A stretch of 16,991 nucleotides of DNA from Deltaproteobacteria bacterium (GCA_021737245.1 JAIPEI010000029.1:1-16991), one strand, 5' to 3'; counted from the first letter of the stretch, positions 7,053 to 13,762 are shown. Program-made: numbers and translations. The notes: generated from the letters alone by a model not told the origin.

Positions 7053-7116
7053 TAGCTCGTTTCCATCCAGAAAGGGTCTTTTTTGCCAATCTCATCGTCG
7101 ATCATCGAGGTTCCTT
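7053..7116. repeat. 64-bp perfect direct repeat, unit b
   Basis: It is identical to 6871-6934. On its right it is joined directly to the inverted AGTGCCC end of the element; on its left it is joined to a second degenerate element end. The junctions differ from those of unit a, so the unit behaves as an independent module. Confidence 0.9.
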
Positions 7117-7140
7117 CAAAGTTCGTTTATATGGGCACTG

Positions 7141-7938
7141 CTAAAATGGCCACACAACGTCCACGGCTCTCATGAGCCAGCCCGGACTCTGTTTGTCGCT
7201 CACCGGTCCGCTCCCCGAGTACTCGATGGCCGCCTCTGCGATGTAGCTGGAGAGCACGGTGTTGTCGGGGGAGATGTCCGCCGGTCGAACGAGTCCGGTC
7301 AGCGTGATGTACTGGGCCTCGTTGTTCACCTTGACCTTCCGCGATCCCTTGATGAACAGGTTCCCGTTCGGGGTCACCTCGATGACCCGGGCGGTGATGG
7401 AGGCGGTCATGGTCTCGTTGCGTGTGGTCTCGCCGGTGCCGTCGAAGTCGTTTTCCATGGAGGCCTTGAACATGGCTTTGTTGTCGAAGGAGGCGGGAAC
7501 GCCGATCTTGCTGATCTTCCCCTCCCACCCGAGCAGGTTGCTGATCCCCGCATTGATGGAGGACTCCCGGCCGGTCTTTGTGGTGGCCTTCTTGTTCGCC
7601 TTGGACGTCTCGACGATGTTGACGGTGATCAGGTCTCCGATCTTATTGGCCCGGAGATCCTGGAAGGCGCTCCTGTAGGCGACCTCGCTCCAGAGCCCTG
7701 CGCCCGCGGTCGGGTCGAGAGGTCGCGTCGGAGCGACCGTCACGGCGGCTCGGGGTTGAGGCGGCCGGGTCAGCGGCTCGCGCGGGTCCTCCTGGAAGGG
7801 GAGGCCGGCGCAGCCGGTGAGCAGGATGAGCCATGCCAGGGTGGTGAAAACGATGTTGGGCGTGACCTGTTTTTCGGTTCGATTCATGCCGTTTTCGATT
7901 GCGGTTTTCAAATCGGGTTCCTGTCCTGCGTGTGACAT
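7141..7938 (-). CDS. flgH: Flagellar L-ring lipoprotein FlgH
   Basis: FlgH forms the outer-membrane L-ring. The sequence has a hydrophobic stretch ending in the lipobox LLTGC (Cys43 from the start used here). It continues with conserved family segments SLWS-like AGLWSEVAYRSAFQDLRANKIGDLITV, NGNLFIKGSRKVKVNNE, and ITLTGLVRPADISPDNTV, and ends with a GWL..A..VVWPF tail. ATG at 7938 has a good GGAAAGG site, 35 bp after flgA. An ATG at 7887 would give a more normal lipoprotein signal (Cys at 26) but has no ribosome site. The true signal sequence may begin there, and the start is uncertain by 17 codons. The C-terminus is complete; the repeat begins directly after the stop. Confidence 0.95.
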   Translation of the reverse strand: MSHAGQEPDLKTAIENGMNRTEKQVTPNIVFTTLAWLILLTGCAGLPFQEDPREPLTRPPQPRAAVTVAPTRPLDPTAGAGLWSEVAYRSAFQDLRANKIGDLITVNIVETSKANKKATTKTGRESSINAGISNLLGWEGKISKIGVPASFDNKAMFKASMENDFDGTGETTRNETMTASITARVIEVTPNGNLFIKGSRKVKVNNEAQYITLTGLVRPADISPDNTVLSSYIAEAAIEYSGSGPVSDKQSPGWLMRAVDVVWPF

Positions 7939-7973
7939 GGTTCGCCTTTCCGTGCGGATTTCGGAGGCCCGTT

Positions 7974-8966
7974 TCAAAAGGTCACGGTGACCCAGCCGGG
8001 TGCTTTGACGGTGGTGAAGAACTCCTTGCCGCTCTGGAGGTTCCTGACCCGGATGCGCTCGCCCCGCCGCCCGTCCTCCAGAGCCTCCCCCCGGGTCGTG
8101 ATCCTCAGGGTGTCGTTCTCCGCCAGGATGATCACCGAGCTTCCGCGCTCCACCAGCGGCGGGTTCTCCACCATGGCTGCGGTGAGGGTGTTTCCCGAAC
8201 GAATGCTTCTGGCGGCCCGCTTGCCCACGGCCTCTTCCGGATCCACCAGGGCGTCGCCGCTCCGGCGCATGGAGGTCTCCCGGACCAGCATGACGTCCCC
8301 CCTGTCGATGAGGTCCCCCCGCTGAATCCTCCGGACGGCCCGCACCACATCCCGGGTGATCGAGACCCGGGCCGAGACGGGAACCCTTCGAATCTGACGG
8401 TTGTCCACGTAGAAGGTCAGGGTCGCGGACACATTGCCGAGGTACTCGGCGTTGCCGTTTCCCCGGATGTTCCAGTGGAGAGCGCCTTCGGGAAGGGCCA
8501 CGTCTTCCGGAACCCGGATCGATTCCAGCTCGATCTCGTTTTCGGGCCACGGGGCGGTCTCCAGGACGTGATCGCGGAAGATCTCTTCCATGTGAGCCGA
8601 GGTCACCACCTGCGCGGTGCGGTGCACCACCAGGCTGTCGGGTGCTTTGACGGTGACCTCATCCCCCAGATCCGCAACGGCCGATCCCACCTTGTAGTCG
8701 AGGAACCGCCGGTTGAAGCGGTAGCTGTTTCCGGGCGCCGGGGCCGAGGCCAGTTCCATCCCTTTGAGTGAAGCCACCCGAGGATCCCCGGCGGGTTCAA
8801 AGGAGGCGATCTGGCCCAGGGTCACGGCGTCTCCCCGAACCGTGGTTTCGCCGGTGATGTGGATCTCTAGGGATCCGTCCGCGGCCGGGGCCTGCTCCGG
8901 GGCCAGAACCGCGGCGCCCGCAACCGCGACGAGAATGGAGAGAAAGGTCTTGATCAAAGCCCGCAT
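7974..8966 (-). CDS. flgA: FlgA, periplasmic chaperone for P-ring assembly
   Basis: FlgA escorts FlgI during P-ring formation. The 330-residue precursor has a signal peptide (MRALIKTFLSILVAVAGAAV) with cleavage in the LAPEQAPAAD region. The C-terminal half carries a SAF-like domain (VVRAVRRIQRGDLIDRGDVMLVR, about residues 206-228), then GKRAARSIRSGNTLTAAMVENPPLV and the final VKAPGWVTVTF, all typical of the family. At 330 residues it is longer than the E. coli protein (about 219), owing to an extra N-terminal domain as often seen outside enterobacteria. The ATG at 8966 follows GGGGA, 19 bp after the flgG stop. Confidence 0.95.
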   Translation of the reverse strand: MRALIKTFLSILVAVAGAAVLAPEQAPAADGSLEIHITGETTVRGDAVTLGQIASFEPAGDPRVASLKGMELASAPAPGNSYRFNRRFLDYKVGSAVADLGDEVTVKAPDSLVVHRTAQVVTSAHMEEIFRDHVLETAPWPENEIELESIRVPEDVALPEGALHWNIRGNGNAEYLGNVSATLTFYVDNRQIRRVPVSARVSITRDVVRAVRRIQRGDLIDRGDVMLVRETSMRRSGDALVDPEEAVGKRAARSIRSGNTLTAAMVENPPLVERGSSVIILAENDTLRITTRGEALEDGRRGERIRVRNLQSGKEFFTTVKAPGWVTVTF

Positions 8967-8985
8967 TACGTTCGTCCCCTGTATC

Positions 8986-9768
8986 TTACCGCTTGATGTT
9001 GTTGGCCATCTGGAGCATTTCGTCGGCCGCCTTGATGGACTTGGATGCGACCTCGTAGGCCCTCTGTCCCACGATCATGTTCACCATCTCCTCCACGACG
9101 TCCACGTTGGACATCTCCAGGTACCCCTGGGAGATGGTTCCCATGCCGTCCACGCCTGGGTTCCCCTCCACGGGGTCGCCCGAGGCGTCCGAGGGCCGGA
9201 AGCGGTTTCCGCCCACGCTCAGGAGCCCCGCCGGGTTCGGGAAGCTGTGGAGGGTGAGCTGGGCGCTGGCGAGCTCCGTCCCGTCCGGGCCCAGGGCCAC
9301 CATGTTACCGCCCGGATCGACGGTGAAGTTCACGGTCTCGGGGGGGATGGAGAACTCGGGTTGGAGAAAATCGCCCTCAGAGGTGACGATGTATCCTTCG
9401 GAGTCCATCTTGAAGGCGCCGGCCCGCATGTAGAGCTCCTCTCCGTTGCTGAGGATCTTGAAGAACCCCTCCCCCTCGATGGCGAAGTCCAAATCATTCT
9501 GGGTCTGCACGTAGTCTCCCTGGCTGAGGATCTTCTGTACCGAGACCGGCTTGGTGCCCATGCCCACCTGAATGCCGGTCGGGACCTCGCCCCCTGAGGC
9601 GGTGGCCGCTCCGGGAGACCTCAGGTTCTGGTAGAGCAGGTCCACGAAATCGGCCCGGCTTTTCTTGTAGCCCACCGTGTTGACGTTGGCCAGGTTGTTG
9701 GCGATCACATCCATGTTCAGCTTCTGGGCCGCCATTCCCGAGGCGGATGTCCAAAGACTTCGTATCAT
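8986..9768 (-). CDS. flgG: Flagellar distal rod protein FlgG
   Basis: The 260-residue protein starts MIRSLWTSASGMAAQKLNMDVIANNLANVNTVGYK, the diagnostic rod-protein N-terminus. It includes ATASGGEVPTGIQVGMGTKPV (about residues 55-75), which is the FlgG-specific region, and the central GEGFFKI segment. It ends VDVVEEMVNMIVGQRAYEVASKSIKAADEMLQMANNIKR. Length equals that of E. coli FlgG. FlgG builds the distal rod through the P and L rings, whose genes follow. The ATG at 9768 has a GGGAGGG site. Confidence 0.98.
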   Translation of the reverse strand: MIRSLWTSASGMAAQKLNMDVIANNLANVNTVGYKKSRADFVDLLYQNLRSPGAATASGGEVPTGIQVGMGTKPVSVQKILSQGDYVQTQNDLDFAIEGEGFFKILSNGEELYMRAGAFKMDSEGYIVTSEGDFLQPEFSIPPETVNFTVDPGGNMVALGPDGTELASAQLTLHSFPNPAGLLSVGGNRFRPSDASGDPVEGNPGVDGMGTISQGYLEMSNVDVVEEMVNMIVGQRAYEVASKSIKAADEMLQMANNIKR

Positions 9769-9790
9769 TGACTGTTCCCTCCCTTTTGCC

Positions 9791-10531
9791 CTAGCGGATT
9801 CGGCTCACTTCATTGATGGCGCGCTGGTTTACGTCATCCAGGATCTGGATGACCTTTTGATAGCTCTCGAAAGCCCTCATGCAGTGAATCATGGAGACCA
9901 TCTCCTCTGCGACCTGCACGTTGGGCTGCTCCAGGTAGCCCTGCTTGATCCGGCTGTCCAGAGGCAGTGGTGTCTCTGCTTCGCCGGAGGGGTTGGCAAA
10001 CGCGGCCCGGCCCACAACGGCGAGTTTTTTCGGATCCTCGAACGAGACGAGGTCGAGCCTGCCCATCTCCTCGCCGCCCGCGCTCACCCCGCCCAGGGCG
10101 CCGACCTCGATGTGGTTTCCCGAAACCTGGATCGGGCCGCCCTCACCCAGCACCTTGTCTCCGTTCTGGGTCACGAGGTCTCCCTCGGTGTCCAGGGCGA
10201 AGTTTCCCTTTCTCGTGTAGCGGATCCCGTCCGGGGTCATGATCTTGAAAAAGCCTTTTCCGTGAACGGCCAGGTCCAGCTCGTTTCCGGTGGCACGGAT
10301 ATCACCCTGGGTGTGGTCGATTTCGATCCGCACCAGGTCCGGTGACACGGTCCCGCTCGCCGCCGAAGCGGTTCCCGCGCCCCTGAACTCGGCCCGGAGG
10401 GCGGTCTGGAATGAGATCCGGCTTTTCTTGTGTCCGGGGACCGACGTGTTGGCGAGGTTGTTGGAGATCACGTCCATCCGCATCTCTTCCTTGAGGCAGG
10501 CTTTGACTGCGTCGATCATCCCCTGGTGCAT
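9791..10531 (-). CDS. flgF: Flagellar proximal rod protein FlgF
   Basis: The 246-residue protein belongs to the rod/hook family, with MRMDVISNNLANTSVPGHKK (about residues 17-36), the HGKGFFKIMTPDGIRYTRKGNFALDTEGDLVTQNGDKVLG core and C-terminal VAEEMVSMIHCMRAFESYQKVIQILDDVNQ. It precedes flgG, the normal flgF-flgG order, and is somewhat shorter and more divergent than FlgG, as FlgF usually is. The ATG at 10531 has a strong GGAGG site. It is the first gene downstream of a clear sigma-54 promoter, so it opens the flgF-to-fliW series. Confidence 0.94.
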   Translation of the reverse strand: MHQGMIDAVKACLKEEMRMDVISNNLANTSVPGHKKSRISFQTALRAEFRGAGTASAASGTVSPDLVRIEIDHTQGDIRATGNELDLAVHGKGFFKIMTPDGIRYTRKGNFALDTEGDLVTQNGDKVLGEGGPIQVSGNHIEVGALGGVSAGGEEMGRLDLVSFEDPKKLAVVGRAAFANPSGEAETPLPLDSRIKQGYLEQPNVQVAEEMVSMIHCMRAFESYQKVIQILDDVNQRAINEVSRIR

Positions 10532-10581
10532 GGCTTCCTCCGATGGGTTTCCCGGCGGTTTTTCCGGATGTCCCTGTTTTT

Positions 10582-10597
10582 TGCAAATCCCGTACCA
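10582..10597 (-). promoter_or_regulatory. Sigma-54 (-24/-12) promoter for the flgF operon
   Basis: On the minus strand TGGTACGGGATTTGCA matches the TGGCACG-N4-TTGCA consensus with a single mismatch, including the essential GG and GC at exact spacing. The predicted start is near 10571, giving a leader of about 40 nt to the flgF ATG. Sigma-54 control of rod and ring genes is known in Vibrio, Pseudomonas and Campylobacter. The activator is likely a response regulator of the type found at the left edge. Confidence 0.85.
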
Positions 10598-10862
10598 TGC
10601 GAAGGGTTAGGCCTTGGATTCCTCAAGTTTTTGAAAATTAAAGAAAATATCTGGATCATCCGAGCCGTCGAGGAACCGGCGGAGCCCGGGACGCCTGCGG
10701 CGGAGAAGAGCTTTCCCCACGGCGGGGAAATGATTGCCCGCCTCTCTTCCGAGCTCCGCCAAACGTCGGGTTGCGGAAACCCGATCCGATCGCTATCCTG
10801 TCCCCGGACTTCGGGATCCCCTGATCAAAAGGGGGAGTACTTGTTGGCACGGGGAGACGACC
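10598..10862. other. Divergent intergenic region between flgF and the plus-strand pair
   Basis: No gene is visible here. On the plus strand weak sigma-70-like pairs are TTGAAA (10631-10636) with GATCAT (10654-10659), and TTGCGG (10771-10776) with TATCCT (10794-10799), both at 17-bp spacing. Neither is convincing. A seven-base-pair hairpin lies at 10712-10730. The stretch 10625-10655 is AT-rich and may hold activator sites for the sigma-54 promoter, which need to lie upstream of 10597, that is, here. Confidence 0.4.
10712..10730. repeat. Inverted repeat in the leader of the decarboxylase-like gene
   Basis: TTTCCCC and GGGGAAA pair perfectly across a five-base loop (ACGGC). No T-run follows on either strand, so it is not a standard terminator. 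It could be an operator or an RNA structure if transcription of the plus-strand genes begins near 10666. Confidence 0.4.
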
Positions 10863-11351
10863 ATGCGCGGACAGGTGATGCGGTGTTTCTTTGCCGGCCT
10901 TTTTCTGTTTTTCACGTTCACGGTTCCGGCGCACGCCCGGCCGGAAGCCGTGACCCAGCTGGCCACCATCGACGCCCTGCTGGCCGGGGCCTACGACGGA
11001 CAGTGGCCGTGCAGCCTCCTGGCGGAGCACGGCGACCTGGGCATCGGGACGTTCCATCGCCTGGACGGCGAGATGATCGTGCTGGACGGCGTGGTTTACC
11101 AGGTCAAAGAGGGAGTCAACGTGCCGGGGTACCATTTGCACTTCCTGTCCGAAGACCGGGGGTCGGGGGGACACGTTCTCGATTTCCGGCTCGAAGGAGG
11201 CCGGGCGGGAATCGGGCTGTACCGGCGGTTTCTGACGGTGCTTCCCGGGGAGGGCAGCGGGTTCGGCTCCCTGGACCTGGAAAGGGACCGGGCGAAAGCC
11301 CTGGAAGCCGTGGAACAGACGGGGAGCGCAGGGAAAGGAGCCGGCCCGTGA
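10863..11351 (+). CDS. Acetolactate decarboxylase-like exported protein with an internal deletion
   Basis: The 162-residue product has a signal peptide (hydrophobic residues 8-23, cleavage likely after AHA at 25) and both ends of an alpha-acetolactate decarboxylase (BudA/AlsD). The N-terminal part has TIDALLAGAYDG, HGDLGIGTF and LDGEMIVLDGVVYQV (about residues 35-81). The C-terminal part has VPGYHLHFLSEDR and GGHVLDF (87-108), with the three zinc-ligand histidines at H91, H93 and H104. Family members are about 235-260 residues. Between Glu70 and H91 only 21 positions remain, where the family has about 129, so some 108 residues are missing in frame near codons 81-85, including the catalytic arginine region. 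It is therefore probably inactive as a decarboxylase or has another role. The ATG has GGGGAG upstream, and the stop overlaps the next gene's start. Confidence 0.82.
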   Translation: MRGQVMRCFFAGLFLFFTFTVPAHARPEAVTQLATIDALLAGAYDGQWPCSLLAEHGDLGIGTFHRLDGEMIVLDGVVYQVKEGVNVPGYHLHFLSEDRGSGGHVLDFRLEGGRAGIGLYRRFLTVLPGEGSGFGSLDLERDRAKALEAVEQTGSAGKGAGP

Positions 11352-11839
11352 CAGACGTGTCCGCCTTCCTGGATCGATCCGGCATTCCTTATGAACGCCA
11401 CGATCATGCCCCGGTCTACACGGTCGAGGAGGCACTGCGGCACGTGCCCCCGCTTCCCGGCGCCAGGCTGAAGAACCTGTTCCTGTGCGACCGGAAGGGG
11501 AAGCGGCACTTCCTGGTGGCGGTGGGGTTCGACAAACGCGTGGACCTGAAGTCCCTGGCCCGGATCATGGAGGTCTCCCATCTGCGGTTCGGCTCCCCCG
11601 GCCGGCTGCGGGAGAAGCTCGCCCTGGAGCCCGGTTCGGTATCCCTGCTGGCCGTGGTCAACGACTCCGGAGGTGCGGTGGAGGTGGTCATCGATCGCGG
11701 CGTTTGGGAGCAGGAAGCCTTTCAATGTCACCCCCTCGTGAACACGAGCACGCTGGTCATCGCCAGGAACGACATGGAGCGGTTTTTCACACTGACCGGT
11801 CACAGGCCCCGGTTTCTCGACGTGCCGAGAGAAGGATGA
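11348..11839 (+). CDS. ProXp-ala/YbaK-family aminoacyl-tRNA deacylase
   Basis: The 163-residue protein matches the stand-alone prolyl-tRNA-editing family (ProXp-ala, PrdX), which hydrolyses alanine mis-attached to tRNA-Pro. It has HDHAPVYTVEEAL (about residues 18-30) and RLKNLFLCDRKGKRHFLVAV with the conserved lysine K42. It also has DLKSLARIM, RFGSPGRLREKLALEPGSVSLLAVVND and QCHPLVNTSTLVI with H128. The GTG start at 11348 overlaps the upstream TGA by two bases and has a strong AAAGGAG site, so the two genes are translationally coupled. The function is unrelated to flagella. It converges on the flhB-like gene, ending 19 bp before that gene's stop codon. Confidence 0.9.
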   Translation: MTDVSAFLDRSGIPYERHDHAPVYTVEEALRHVPPLPGARLKNLFLCDRKGKRHFLVAVGFDKRVDLKSLARIMEVSHLRFGSPGRLREKLALEPGSVSLLAVVNDSGGAVEVVIDRGVWEQEAFQCHPLVNTSTLVIARNDMERFFTLTGHRPRFLDVPREG

Positions 11840-11852
11840 ACCCGGGAGACAC

Positions 11853-11868
11853 GACGGGTCACCCCGTC
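11853..11868. terminator. Short hairpin between convergent genes
   Basis: GACGGG and CCCGTC pair perfectly across TCAC, overlapping the stop codon of the FlhB-like gene and lying just after the deacylase gene. There is no T-run on either side, so if it stops transcription at all it would be a weak or factor-assisted site. Confidence 0.25.
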
Positions 11869-12134
11869 TCCTTCATGCGGCGGTTCAACCGGTAAGCGAA
11901 GGCCAGGACCTCGGCCACGACCTGGTAGAGCTCGGGGGGGATCTCCTCGTCGAAATCGAGCTGGATCAGCGCCCCGACGAGGTCCGGATCCTCGCTGATC
12001 GGCACCCCCCCTTCGCGGGCGAGCTCGATGATGCGGTCCGCCACCCGGGCCCGTCCCTTGGCCGTGACCCGCGGGGCCCCGTCCTTGCCGGGTTCGTACT
12101 TGAGCGCAACGGCCTTTTTCAGCTTGTCCGGCAT
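11859..12134 (-). CDS. Stand-alone FlhB C-terminal-domain protein (FhlB/FlhX-like)
   Basis: The 91-residue protein matches only the cytoplasmic C-terminal domain of the export switch FlhB, starting just after the place where FlhB is self-cleaved at NPTH. It has KKAVALKYEPG, the AKGRARVADRIIELAREGGVPISEDPDLV segment, and the IPPELYQVVAEVLAFAYRLN end. The NPTH cleavage motif and all membrane segments are absent. Such short FlhB-like proteins occur widely (YlqH in Bacillus) and can in some systems partly substitute for the cleaved FlhB domain. The ATG at 12134 overlaps the fliK stop codon (ATGA), so it is coupled to the hook-length gene, whose product communicates with FlhB. An upstream frame extension to 12191 is a shadow of fliK. 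Confidence 0.88.
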   Translation of the reverse strand: MPDKLKKAVALKYEPGKDGAPRVTAKGRARVADRIIELAREGGVPISEDPDLVGALIQLDFDEEIPPELYQVVAEVLAFAYRLNRRMKETG

Positions 12135-13219
12135 CAGATCACCACGTCTACGGCACCGGACACGGAGGCGGAGTCGAGAAAGGGCGCCCACTCCGTGTCC
12201 TCCTCCCGCCGCTCTCTGCAGGTGATCGTGCCGGTGTAGAGCCCTGACGAACCGAGCCGTTCCCGGAGCTCCTCGAGATGGTTTTCGACGAGATCCGCGG
12301 TCTTCCCGTCCTCCACGAGGATGCGCAGGCTCACGACGGAGCGGTTCATGTGGACGGCCACATCCATGCGGCCCAGGCGGGTGAAGTCGAGGGTGAGCGA
12401 AAGAGAGTACCCCTCGTCGCCTTCGCGAGGCTTCCGCGCGAACAGCTCACCGCCCCGAAAACCGTCTTCGGGGTGACCGGGGATGAACCAGAACCAGCCC
12501 AGTCCCTCCTTCCAGGCCGTCAGGTTGAGCATCTGGTCCTGTTGAACGATGCTCAGGGCCTGGTCGACCTGCCGGGCCAGGCCGGCGGCCGTGGGATCGT
12601 CTAAGGATCCTTTGCCGAAGGCAGCCTTCAGGGCGAGAAGGATCCCCTTGAGATCCGAGGACGCGAGGGTGCGCAAAGGTGCGTCGTTTTTCTCGAGCAC
12701 CAGCCGGGCGGCGCGAGCCTCGAAGAAGAGACCGGATTCCCGCAGCTGCCGGACCAGCCAGTCCACGCCTTTTCCTTCGGGGGCCCTATACACCATGGCC
12801 GGCATGCGGTCCCGCAGAAGGGCCAGCAGGCCGCGGACGGCTTCGCCGATTTTCTTGTCCCCCGCCGCGGCACCGAGGGATCCGAGGATCCGGCCCAGCT
12901 CTGCGCGGGCCGGGCGGCCCGAGGCCCAGAGCCGAACCGCCGAGGTCTGCTCCCCGGGGGCCCCGCCGAGCACCTTGAGAAGGATGCGTTCGCCTGCGGA
13001 TCGCACCTGGAACAAATGATTCTCGCCCGCCTGGAGCGGGTGGGTCGTGACCGCGTGAAACTTCGTGCCGCGTGCCAGGATGAGGACGTCCCCTTCAGGC
13101 CGGGCCTCGACGACCGTTCCGCGAAAGGTCTCCCCGGGCGTGAAGCGGAGGCCCGGCCCGCCGAAAGAATCCCGGGACCGGGAAGGCTGTGTCAGGATGG
13201 GTGGTATGTCTCGAAGCAT
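12134..13219 (-). CDS. fliK: FliK-like flagellar hook-length control protein (short form)
   Basis: FliK measures hook length and triggers the export switch through FlhB. The 361-residue protein has a low-conservation N-terminal half with an OB-like stretch (FRGTVVEARPEGDVLILARGTKFHAVT). The C-terminal domain (about residues 260-330) reads YSLSLTLDFTRLGRMDVAVHMNRSVVSLRILVEDGKTADLVENHLEELRE-like, matching the Flg_hook pattern of two strand-turn units followed by an amphipathic helix. Context with a stand-alone FlhB domain and DUF2802-like gene supports this. It lacks the long Pro/Gln-rich ruler of enteric FliK. I use ATG at 13219; an in-frame TTG at 13237 adds six residues, and neither has a clear ribosome site. 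Family recognition is moderate because FliK diverges rapidly. Confidence 0.75.
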   Translation of the reverse strand: MLRDIPPILTQPSRSRDSFGGPGLRFTPGETFRGTVVEARPEGDVLILARGTKFHAVTTHPLQAGENHLFQVRSAGERILLKVLGGAPGEQTSAVRLWASGRPARAELGRILGSLGAAAGDKKIGEAVRGLLALLRDRMPAMVYRAPEGKGVDWLVRQLRESGLFFEARAARLVLEKNDAPLRTLASSDLKGILLALKAAFGKGSLDDPTAAGLARQVDQALSIVQQDQMLNLTAWKEGLGWFWFIPGHPEDGFRGGELFARKPREGDEGYSLSLTLDFTRLGRMDVAVHMNRSVVSLRILVEDGKTADLVENHLEELRERLGSSGLYTGTITCRERREEDTEWAPFLDSASVSGAVDVVI

Positions 13220-13288
13220 ATCGTGCCGGCCGGCCAATGGATTTGAGGCCGCTCAGAGGGCAGGGGACGATCCCCCCGGTTCAGCGGT

Positions 13289-13762
13289 TCAGGGCTGCGC
13301 GGTGCATCCCCCGAGCTTGAGGAACAGCTCGATCTCTCCCACGGAGACGTCCAGGCGCTGGGCCACCTCCTCCTTGGACAACCCCTTGTCCAGGAGGGAT
13401 CGGATGGATTCACGCGTACCTTGCGTCTCCTTCAGGGACACTCGATCCCGGGTGGAGACCGATTCGGTCGTCTCGAACAGGTCGTTGAGCTGCTCGTATT
13501 GGCGTGCCGCGCGCTCCAGGGTTTCGTCCAGTCTCCCCAGAAGGCGCCGGGTGAGCTCCCGCTTCTCCTCGAGGTTTCCTTCGAGCTCGCGGGTGATCTC
13601 CTGCATCTCGGAGAGAATTTCCTCGGACTTCCGGAGCGCTTCGCTCTGGGCTTCAGAGTCGCGGGCCCTGCGTCGATTCCCGGCCACGATCAACCATAGC
13701 AGGACGCCCACCAGCAGCGCGTCGATTGCAATCTGTCCAACAATCCAAAGCTGAATATTCAT
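13289..13762 (-). CDS. Membrane-anchored coiled-coil protein with C-terminal HTH-like segment (DUF2802-like)
   Basis: The 157-residue protein has one N-terminal membrane segment (about residues 6-27, WIVGQIAIDALLVGVLLWLI) followed by basic residues. A long charged coiled coil spans about 35-95 (repeated E/K/R with Leu spacing). The C-terminal segment RSLLDKGLSKEEVAQRLDVSVGEIELFLKL (about 121-150) looks like a helix-turn-helix of the kind found in DUF2802 proteins. Genes of this layout are frequent beside fliK, fliA and flhG in flagellar clusters of Gram-negative bacteria. I know of no established biochemical role. The ATG at 13762 has only a weak ribosome site, and a repeat lies about 40 bp upstream. 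Confidence 0.8.
   Translation of the reverse strand: MNIQLWIVGQIAIDALLVGVLLWLIVAGNRRRARDSEAQSEALRKSEEILSEMQEITRELEGNLEEKRELTRRLLGRLDETLERAARQYEQLNDLFETTESVSTRDRVSLKETQGTRESIRSLLDKGLSKEEVAQRLDVSVGEIELFLKLGGCTAQP

Larger units (their letters stand above)
6871..7140 (-). repeat. Interspersed modular repeat, copy 2 (inverted, rearranged)
   Basis: This block fills the gap between flgH and flgI and is a mosaic of modules also found at 831-1011 and 13803-13978, in the opposite orientation. From the flgH side it holds the AGTGCCCATATAAACG end (about 7116-7137), a 64-bp module (7053-7116), a second degenerate left end (TGCCCATCCATAAACC, about 7034-7049), and a GCTGCGTTTC..TTCAGAAAGGAGG module (about 6992-7024) also found at 13943-13977. 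It then has a unique part with a perfect palindrome and a second identical 64-bp module (6871-6934). The TCGCAAAAA/TTTTTGCGA hairpin module of the other copies is missing. The flgH stop codon is immediately beside the repeat end, and the flgI ribosome site is immediately beyond the other end. Confidence 0.8.

Noticed and set aside
6920..7105. 61-codon minus-strand frame in the flgH-flgI gap
   Set aside because: It is made entirely of repeat modules and has no supported start or family match.
6871..7140. CRISPR-like array from the repeated units
   Set aside because: There are only two 64-bp units, no regular spacers and no cas genes; the units are modules of an interspersed element.
7116..7150. 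FlgH truncated by the repeat
   Set aside because: The C-terminal GWL..A..VVWPF sequence is a normal FlgH ending; the repeat begins right after the stop.
10845..10860. TGGCACG just before the decarboxylase-like gene as a sigma-54 -24 element
   Set aside because: The GC required at -12 is missing at the right spacing, and the site overlaps the ribosome-binding region.
10430..11347. Plus-strand open frame continuing upstream of the tRNA deacylase, suggesting a fusion
   Set aside because: The deacylase has its own GTG start with a strong ribosome site, and the upstream part is out of frame with the recognised decarboxylase-like gene.
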